64,000 nt of DNA from NCBI RefSeq assembly GCF_038595065.1, contig NZ_CP152003.1, positions 4,258,001 through 4,322,000 on the forward strand, in the 5' to 3' direction. Below are positions 58,604 through 64,000 of the stretch, piece by piece. The notes under the pieces are model-generated. The model was not told the DNA's origin, made no database searches, and saw nothing but the letters and a program-made list of their open reading frames with translations. Position 1 is the first letter of the stretch. The number at the start of each line of letters is the position of its first letter. The stretch comes from Sutcliffiella sp. FSL R7-0096. GTDB taxonomy: Bacteria > Bacillota > Bacilli > Bacillales > Bacillaceae_I. The position numbers were made by a program, and so were the translations under genes.

Positions 58604-59056
58604 TCAAACTTGATGCTTTTTATTTTTGTCACGTTGTTCCTTTAAAATCTTTTGTAAGTTTTCATTAGTATTTAGTAGTTCATGTAATTTTTCTTCTTCA
58701 GCTTTTTTCATTTTCCATTCCATTTGCTTTTTTCTACCCTCAAGCTCCTCTTCATAGATTCTTTCCAATTTTTCAATTGAAAAATCCCATGACTCTCCAG
58801 GATAGTGACTTCTTGAAGGTGTATAACCTGGTAACTTAGGAGTAACCAGAGTTACATACAAATCTGAGGATTTAAATTGAAAATCGTATTTTTCCTTTAG
58901 TATATTAATATTTTCTTTACTCCCCTCCTCGCATAATGTTAATACCTCAAGCACTTCATCCCAATATAGGTTTAAGTCAGTAGGTGAATCATAGTAATTA
59001 ATTGATGTTGTAACGATTTCCCTTGTTCGCACGCCTGGTTTAAACCATCCAAACAT
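58604..59056 (-). CDS. hypothetical protein with C-terminal coiled coil
   Basis: A 150-residue soluble protein I do not recognise. The N-terminal 90 residues (MFGWFKPGVRTREIVTTSIN onward) look globular. From about residue 92 it is charged and helical (EKLERIYEEELEGRKKQMEW and on), a likely coiled coil. No signal or membrane segment. It stands alone between convergent neighbours, so context gives no clue. Confidence 0.65.
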   Translation of the reverse strand: MFGWFKPGVRTREIVTTSINYYDSPTDLNLYWDEVLEVLTLCEEGSKENINILKEKYDFQFKSSDLYVTLVTPKLPGYTPSRSHYPGESWDFSIEKLERIYEEELEGRKKQMEWKMKKAEEEKLHELLNTNENLQKILKEQRDKNKKHQV

Positions 59057-59278
59057 GTAGTTATTCCTCCTTAGTAATTTCGGCTATTCACCCTATACTA
59101 TTCTTAACAAAACAAATTAAGAATATTTGTGCTGCCACATAGAGTCAAAGAGAATTAATTACTAATGGAGTTTTTACAGGAAAAACTGAGTGATATTATA
59201 AGAGTAATAACTTGATAAGTTACAGTTTTCAACAAACTTCGAATTAGGTGAAAAGTAGAAATAACCACACTGTATTGC

Positions 59279-60565
59279 TTATGAAACCTTTTTATGAACC
59301 AAAACCCTATCTTTATTTGGTTTCCTTGCTACAACCGCGAAGACCATTCCGATTAGTGGAAATAGCATCATAAGATAAAGTATTTCTTGATATCCACCAT
59401 AAAAATCATAGGCAAGAGCAAATGGCAGTGGGCCAAATGCCGAACCGATTACCATAACAGTGGAGGAAACACCTTTAATGCTTCCAATATTGGCTCTTCC
59501 AAAATAGTTCGGCCAAATAATTCCTAAACTTATGGCTTCAAACCCTCCAACAACTCCTCGAGCAATTCCAAACAAGATAGCAGTGTAATAGGAATCTGTG
59601 CTCACAAGTAAAAACATTATTCCAATCTGCCCAAAAAACACCAAGGCAATGATGTAATTGACTTTTATTTTTTCGACAGCAAAGCCTGCAATAAAGGTAA
59701 AAGGAAATGATACAATCGCCATCAGGCTCAGAATAAATGCTGCTTCTGTTCGTCCGATATTGCTTTCAGCCATGATTGGGACAAAGTGAAAAACAATACC
59801 TGTATTCACCATGGATGGGACGGCAACACAAAAGAGCAATAACCAAAATTGCTTGGTTTTCATAGCTTCCTTTACTGTCCATGCTTCTTCAAATATGGAA
59901 GGACGATTACTGGCTTCATTCTGCAACTCATTTAGTGCAACATTGTCAGGAAAAAGACCGACATCTTCCGGTTTGTTACGAATAAAAAAATAGGCCAAAG
60001 GAAGAAATACTCCTAACAGTAATCCACCCCAAACGAACCAAGAAATCTGCCATCCAAATTGGTCAATTAACCAAGCATTCGCTGGAGGTAAGGCAGCTGC
60101 ACTGATAAAACTTCCAAAAGCCAAAAAACTCATGGCTCTTCCTCTCTTAATAACGAACCACTGAGGAATGAGCGTGCCTGGTATCAGGGTTAAAGATCCT
60201 TGACCGAAAAGTCTTAACAGGAAGAATCCTATAAACAACATAACTGGTCCCAATAGGAATGCATTAAAGATGCAAGCGATTCCCAACATCGCTGCAACAA
60301 ATACTGTCATACGTCTTTGGCCGAATCTATCTACAAATCTCCCAATCACAAAGAGCAGAAATCCTGCAAAAAGGGTGGCAAAAAGGTACATGGTTGATAC
60401 TAAGGTACTACTCCACCCGAAATGCTCAAGATAAGCAGTGATAAAGATGGAAATAGAATATGTCTGACCCGGACCTGAAAAAAAGACCGACATTGCTGCC
60501 ATTGCAACAATAACCCAACCATAATAAAAAGGTGGAGTGAAGGGCAATTTAGTTGATTGATTCAT
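59279..60565 (-). CDS. MFS transporter, monocarboxylate/oxalate-formate type
   Basis: A 428-residue membrane protein with twelve predicted spans. PPFYYGWVIVAMAAMSVFFSGPGQTYSISIFI near the N terminus and RFVDRFGQRR in the first cytoplasmic loop are typical of the OFA/monocarboxylate MFS branch. The substrate is unknown, perhaps a carboxylate. The ATG at 60565 (MNQSTK) follows GTAGGTGAGAACA and is preferred over the start at 60574. Confidence 0.85.
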   Translation of the reverse strand: MNQSTKLPFTPPFYYGWVIVAMAAMSVFFSGPGQTYSISIFITAYLEHFGWSSTLVSTMYLFATLFAGFLLFVIGRFVDRFGQRRMTVFVAAMLGIACIFNAFLLGPVMLFIGFFLLRLFGQGSLTLIPGTLIPQWFVIKRGRAMSFLAFGSFISAAALPPANAWLIDQFGWQISWFVWGGLLLGVFLPLAYFFIRNKPEDVGLFPDNVALNELQNEASNRPSIFEEAWTVKEAMKTKQFWLLLFCVAVPSMVNTGIVFHFVPIMAESNIGRTEAAFILSLMAIVSFPFTFIAGFAVEKIKVNYIIALVFFGQIGIMFLLVSTDSYYTAILFGIARGVVGGFEAISLGIIWPNYFGRANIGSIKGVSSTVMVIGSAFGPLPFALAYDFYGGYQEILYLMMLFPLIGMVFAVVARKPNKDRVLVHKKVS

Positions 60566-60715
60566 TGTTCTCACCTACACATTTATTTCGATTCCCTAAA
60601 CATTCCCATTAAACTATAACAGATATACAAAATATCGTAAACGAAATTTATGTATAAACACACATGAATAAAATACATCCTGAAGGAAAAAGTAGAAAAT
60701 AAAGGAGGAATGACA

Positions 60716-61144
60716 ATGACGCAAACATTAAACAACATTATGGCAAAAAACATTATAACAATTGAGGCAACACAAAGTGTAAAGGAGGCTGCCGCATTAA
60801 TGCAGCAGCATAATATAGGATCGATTCCGGTTATCCAAAATGGGCAATTAGCTGGCATCATCACCGACAGGGATATAACGATCCGAACTACTTCTCAAGG
60901 TTTGGATGCCAATACCCCTGTCTCTTCCTGTATGTCCTCAAACATTGTTGCTGGAAACAGCTCCATGAGCGTTCATGAAGCAGCCCAATTAATGGCTCAG
61001 AATCAGATTAGAAGGCTTCCGGTAGTTGAAAACAACCAAATTGTCGGTATGGTTGCTTTAGGTGACCTTGCGACCATTCAGGAATATCAAAATGAAGCCG
61101 GACAAGCTTTAACCAATATTTCTGTTCATGATAACCTCCGATAA
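60716..61144 (+). CDS. CBS-domain protein
   Basis: A 142-residue protein consisting of two CBS motifs (residues about 8-65 and 72-130) that bind adenosyl ligands. IMAKNIITIEATQSVKEAAALM, GSIPVIQNGQLAGIITDRDI and RRLPVVENNQIVGMVALGDLA are diagnostic. Such stand-alone CBS pairs in Bacillus are often general-stress proteins (YhcV, YkuL type). The second ATG is chosen because GGAGG lies 7 bases before it. Confidence 0.9.
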   Translation: MTQTLNNIMAKNIITIEATQSVKEAAALMQQHNIGSIPVIQNGQLAGIITDRDITIRTTSQGLDANTPVSSCMSSNIVAGNSSMSVHEAAQLMAQNQIRRLPVVENNQIVGMVALGDLATIQEYQNEAGQALTNISVHDNLR

Positions 61145-61266
61145 AATTTGCGGGTAGAGTGCAATCATCTGCCCATACATACCAATATTGCAGAATAGTC
61201 AGTTAATTGTTATAATAAAGAAAACGCTTCCAAAATCATATGAATGGGAAAGGTGATGCTGTTGTT

Positions 61267-61419
61267 ATGATGGATTATCAATACAGACGACGAGCTTTTC
61301 AGAACCTACATGTGGAACAAGAAGAAGCAAAAAAGGAATTTCAAATACAAATAAAAAAGGGTAAATCATTGCTTGCATCCGTCGCTGCATGGTTTTCGTT
61401 TTTTCATCACACTTCATAG
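61267..61419 (+). CDS. small 50-residue protein of unknown function
   Basis: Encodes MMDYQYRRRAFQNLHVEQEE then a lysine-rich helix and a hydrophobic end (SLLASVAAWFSFFHH). AAGGTG lies about 11 bases upstream. The stop codon touches a strong terminator, which supports a real short transcript. I do not recognise the family; it could be a small membrane-associated peptide. Confidence 0.55.
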   Translation: MMDYQYRRRAFQNLHVEQEEAKKEFQIQIKKGKSLLASVAAWFSFFHHTS

Positions 61420-61440
61420 GAGCGAATCGCTCCTTTTTAT
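61419..61440 (+). terminator. terminator of the 50-residue gene
   Basis: GGAGCG (61419-61424) pairs with CGCTCC (61428-61433), followed by TTTTTATTTT. The stem starts at the last base of the stop codon. Confidence 0.85.
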
Positions 61441-61494
61441 TTTGCAGTCTTTTCTCGCTTAACTGTATAATTGGCTTAGGGGGGATTATTCTCG

Positions 61495-61929
61495 ATGAAA
61501 AAAATTCTTGTTGCTCTTGATGGATCCAAACATGCTCAAAACGCAGCCATTCATGCAGCTGATCTAGTGAAACAAATGAAGAATTCCTCATTGACCATTG
61601 TTCATGTGGTCGAAGAAGCTCCACCAAAAGATAAATTACTGTTAGCTAATTTTGACGTGGAACAAGTCTTAAGAAATGATGCATATGAAAAGCTATTACA
61701 GACAATCCGCATATTCAAGGAAAATGAGGTGGATTTTCACCTGGAGGTTGCAATTGGGGAAGCCGCAGAGGAGATTGTAAGACTGGCCATCGATCAGAAC
61801 TTTGATTTAATCGTGATGGGGAGCAGAGGATTGGGCACGTTCGGTGAAGTGATATTCGGCAGTGTTAGTCATCAGGTTCTTCATGATGCCCACTGCCCTG
61901 TAATGGTCGTAAAACAAGAAAAAGGATGA
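61495..61929 (+). CDS. universal stress protein, UspA family
   Basis: A 144-residue protein with the nucleotide-binding alpha/beta fold. KKILVALDGSKHAQNAAIHAADL at the N terminus and LIVMGSRGLGTFGEVIFGSVSHQVLHDAHCPVMVV near the end contain the ATP-binding G-x2-G-x9-G-S pattern. It probably acts in stress resistance. A GGGGGATT site precedes the ATG. It lies between the CBS gene and SulP, with which universal stress proteins are often encoded. Confidence 0.92.
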   Translation: MKKILVALDGSKHAQNAAIHAADLVKQMKNSSLTIVHVVEEAPPKDKLLLANFDVEQVLRNDAYEKLLQTIRIFKENEVDFHLEVAIGEAAEEIVRLAIDQNFDLIVMGSRGLGTFGEVIFGSVSHQVLHDAHCPVMVVKQEKG

Positions 61930-61953
61930 GGGTCAAAATCCCTCATCCTTTTT
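61919..61953. terminator. bidirectional terminator
   Basis: AAAGGATGAGGG (61921-61932) pairs perfectly with CCCTCATCCTTT (61940-61951). It ends the universal stress gene and the convergent SulP gene. Confidence 0.9.
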
Positions 61954-61958
61954 CTCTA

Positions 61959-63413
61959 TTAATGCCCTGACGGTGCAGATAGACCAATTTTATTTACTAA
62001 TGCTTCACTTTCCGGATTCAGTCCGACAATGCTCACACTCTTACCTAACTTTTGATATTTCAATACCGTTTTTGCAATGGCTGTTACTGCTGATTGGTCC
62101 CAGACATGCGTGTTACTGAAGTCAATAACCACTTCTTTTGGGTCATTGTTATAATCAAAAAGTTCTACAAAGTGGCTCATCGTTCCAAAGAACATTTGTC
62201 CAGAAATGTGATAATATACTTTATTTTCTCTTAATGTCATTGTTGCTTTAATTTTGGCCATTTTCCATCCGAAGATCAAGGCACTTAAAACAACCCCTGC
62301 TGCCACACCTTTTGCCAAATCATGCGTGTAAACAACAATTGCTACTGTTACAATCATAACAACTGCATCTGCACGAGGAATCTTGTGCAGTTCACGAATA
62401 GATTGCCAGTCGAACGTACCAATTGCTACCATGAACATTACACCTACAAGTGCTGCCATAGGAATTTGCACGACAATATCTCCAAGAACCATAATGAGGA
62501 ATAATAAGAACACTCCGGCAACCATGGAAGAAAGCCTTCCCCTACCACCAGATTTAACATTAATCACCGATTGACCAATCATTGCACAACCAGCCATACC
62601 ACCGAAGAATCCAGTAATGACATTGGCAATACCTTGACCCTTCATCTCACGGTTTTTATCACTTTTGGTTTCTGTCATCTCATCAACGATTGTTGCTGTT
62701 AATAAAGATTCTAAATTACCTACAATCGCTAGAGTAAATGCGTAAGGTAAAACAATCATAAATGTTTCCCAAGAAAGTTCAACCATCGGAATGTTGAAAA
62801 TAGGAAGGGCTCTAGTAATCTCCCCTTGATCTCCAACAGTACTTAAGCCAAAACCTCCACCAAAGATGGCAATTGCAGTGATTACAGCAATCGCAAACAA
62901 AGCAGATGGAATAGCTTTAGTAAATCGAGGTAAAATATAGATGATAGCTAGTGTAGCTGCTACAAAAGCATACATTACCCAAGTTGCACCAACAAATTGC
63001 TCCAATTGAGCCATAAAGATAAGAATTGCTAGTGCATTAACAAAACCGATAATGACTGCCTGTGGTAAGAAAGACAAATACTTACCTAGCTTGAATATCC
63101 CCATCAGTATCTGAATGATACCTGTCAGGATTGTTGCAGCAAAAAGATACTGCACACCATGATCGGCAACTAATGTAATCATCAGTAATGCCATGGCTCC
63201 AGTTGCTGCAGAAATCATTCCTGGTCGTCCACCTGTAAACGCAATTATTACTGCGATACAGAAAGAAGCATATAAGCCTACCATCGGGTCCACACCTGCA
63301 ATGATAGAAAATGCGATTGCTTCTGGAATGAGGGCTAATGCTACGGTCATACCGGCAAGTACGTCTCCGCGTACATTACCGAACCATTCTTGTTTTAAGT
63401 TTGCTACGTTCAT
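61959..63413 (-). CDS. SulP-family anion transporter with STAS domain
   Basis: A 484-residue membrane protein with ten or more spans. [35 protein letters not shown] is the SulP signature, and a C-terminal cytoplasmic STAS domain follows from about residue 390 ([23 protein letters not shown]). Substrate could be sulfate or bicarbonate. The ATG at 63413 has AAAGAGGTG upstream; the open frame to 63539 is not needed. Confidence 0.92.
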   Translation of the reverse strand: MNVANLKQEWFGNVRGDVLAGMTVALALIPEAIAFSIIAGVDPMVGLYASFCIAVIIAFTGGRPGMISAATGAMALLMITLVADHGVQYLFAATILTGIIQILMGIFKLGKYLSFLPQAVIIGFVNALAILIFMAQLEQFVGATWVMYAFVAATLAIIYILPRFTKAIPSALFAIAVITAIAIFGGGFGLSTVGDQGEITRALPIFNIPMVELSWETFMIVLPYAFTLAIVGNLESLLTATIVDEMTETKSDKNREMKGQGIANVITGFFGGMAGCAMIGQSVINVKSGGRGRLSSMVAGVFLLFLIMVLGDIVVQIPMAALVGVMFMVAIGTFDWQSIRELHKIPRADAVVMIVTVAIVVYTHDLAKGVAAGVVLSALIFGWKMAKIKATMTLRENKVYYHISGQMFFGTMSHFVELFDYNNDPKEVVIDFSNTHVWDQSAVTAIAKTVLKYQKLGKSVSIVGLNPESEALVNKIGLSAPSGH

Positions 63414-63618
63414 AGCACACCTCTTTCTATAATATTTAGTTGTTGACTTTCTACTCTCAAGAAAGTCGGGTCCGTTTGCAACAGAATGAATCATAACACA
63501 GAATAAAATGTCTGCAAATCTCCCTGAAAACGCAAACAATAAGAAATAGCTCTTTCATTCTTCCCCTTACTTCATTTTCCTCGATATTTCGTATGAACTT
63601 CAAAAAAATACAAATAGG

Positions 63619-63695
63619 CCCGGTACCAGCGTTCGGGTAACCAGGGGAAAAGTAAATTCTTTTATCCGTAAAGTCCTAACTTTCAGGGCTTTTTT
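63619..63695 (+). other. structured leader-like region with terminator
   Basis: CCCGGTACC (63619-63627) pairs with GGTAACCAGGG (63636-63646) with small bulges. Then AGTCCT and AGGGCT (63673-63690) form a second stem followed by seven T residues. This looks like a riboswitch or attenuator arrangement on the plus strand, but I cannot match it to a known class. The downstream gene would be beyond the window. Confidence 0.45.
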
Positions 63696-63701
63696 TATAT
63701 G

Positions 63702-63862
63702 TCAATTTTCGATAAAATTAGGAAGTTTGCAGCAACAGATTAAGTCTTCTGCTCCAATTTCATCACGAACAAGCTTAAACTCAACCATTCGTTTCCATCT
63801 GGTTCTGTTACCCACAACTTATCTTGTACTAAATCACAATCGTGCCCTTCGGAGCAACACTA
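63702..63862 (-). pseudogene. 3' fragment of an ArsI-like VOC gene
   Basis: The minus strand reads HDCDLVQDKLWVTEPDGNEW, then after a lost base VEFKLVRDEIGAEDL and ICCCKLPNFIEN with a stop at 63702. The D-K-x-W-V-T-x-P-D-G block and the C-terminal cysteine cluster are typical of ArsI/CadI-type metal and arsenic resistance proteins. The 5' part of the gene is absent. Confidence 0.65.
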
Positions 63863-63877
63863 TTAAGAAATTCAAAT

Positions 63878-64000
63878 ATGCAATTTAGAAAATATTGGTG
63901 GCTGGGTATCACTTTCCTTTTAACATTTAATCTACTTTCACTATTCATGAATTTATCTTATTTGCAAATAATAATTCATGAAAGGAGGAGGTATCTTGGA
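63878..64000 (+). CDS. partial membrane-segment ORF at the window edge
   Basis: An open frame from ATG 63878 (MQFRKYWWLGITFLLTFNLL and on) with one hydrophobic helix and no stop before the edge. It lacks a clear ribosome site. Within it, AAAGGAGGAGG at 63980-63990 precedes a TTG at 63996, which more likely starts the next gene. So this frame may be spurious. Confidence 0.25.
   Translation, partial: MQFRKYWWLGITFLLTFNLLSLFMNLSYLQIIIHERRRYLG

Noticed and set aside
61265-61627. Minus-strand 120-residue ORF
   Set aside because: It lies opposite the universal stress gene and the terminator at 61419, with no ribosome site or recognisable domain.

Overview
The window reads as a chromosomal segment of a Bacillaceae bacterium (Bacillus or a close relative). 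The evidence is gene order: trxB-yvcD, a complete hisZGDBHAFI operon, hprK-lgt-yvoD-ppaX-yvoF, yvlBCD, uvrB-uvrA with csbA nearby, and ctpB-minJ all follow the Bacillus subtilis arrangement. Nearly all of them lie on the minus strand. GGAGG-type ribosome binding sites, TTG/GTG starts, a SAM-I riboswitch, a LexA/DinR-like box, a cre-like site and an ECF (SigW-like) promoter fit the same assignment. No rRNA or tRNA was seen.

Layout. 1-10 kb: thioredoxin reductase, a TPR protein and histidine biosynthesis. 10.2-10.6 kb: a 52-bp-period tandem array. 10.6-14.6 kb: acyltransferase, PpaX, YvoD, Lgt and HPr kinase. 14.8-16.1 kb: a frameshifted metQ-like gene behind a SAM-I riboswitch, with a dispersed repeat between them. 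16.2-25.6 kb: the envelope-stress yvlBCD set, nucleotide excision repair (uvrAB) and small membrane or lipoproteins. 25.7-26.1 kb: a second, unrelated 52-bp tandem array. 26.1-34.9 kb: RF-3, a gluconate locus (gntK, gntP, a short 6-phosphogluconate dehydrogenase and a divergent RpiR regulator) and a DUF1646 transporter. 35-41 kb: a few accessory oxidoreductases, then minJ and ctpB.

From about 41 to 56.7 kb the DNA is visibly AT-rich and accessory. It holds what looks like a decayed defence island: a degenerate TIR-like (PF10137-type) gene, an intact SIR2-TPR protein, a possible ADP-ribosyltransferase-like protein, and a HEPN (ApeA-like) gene cut in two by an IS21-family element. The insertion has a 5-bp target duplication, and removing it restores one in-frame protein of about 644 residues. 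Beyond this lies a run of small resistance- or modification-type genes (deoxyribosyltransferase-like, GNAT, nucleotidyltransferase, MFS, ParB-like, VOC). These are all on one strand and punctuated by copies of one hairpin repeat in one orientation, so they resemble mobile gene cassettes, although no integrase is present.

56.7-64 kb: a second-copy RNase J1, MFS, CBS, universal stress and SulP genes, a fragment of an ArsI-like VOC gene, and an unassigned structured leader at the edge. Three families of intergenic repeats are scattered through the window. In one of them the terminal stem shows compensatory changes between copies.
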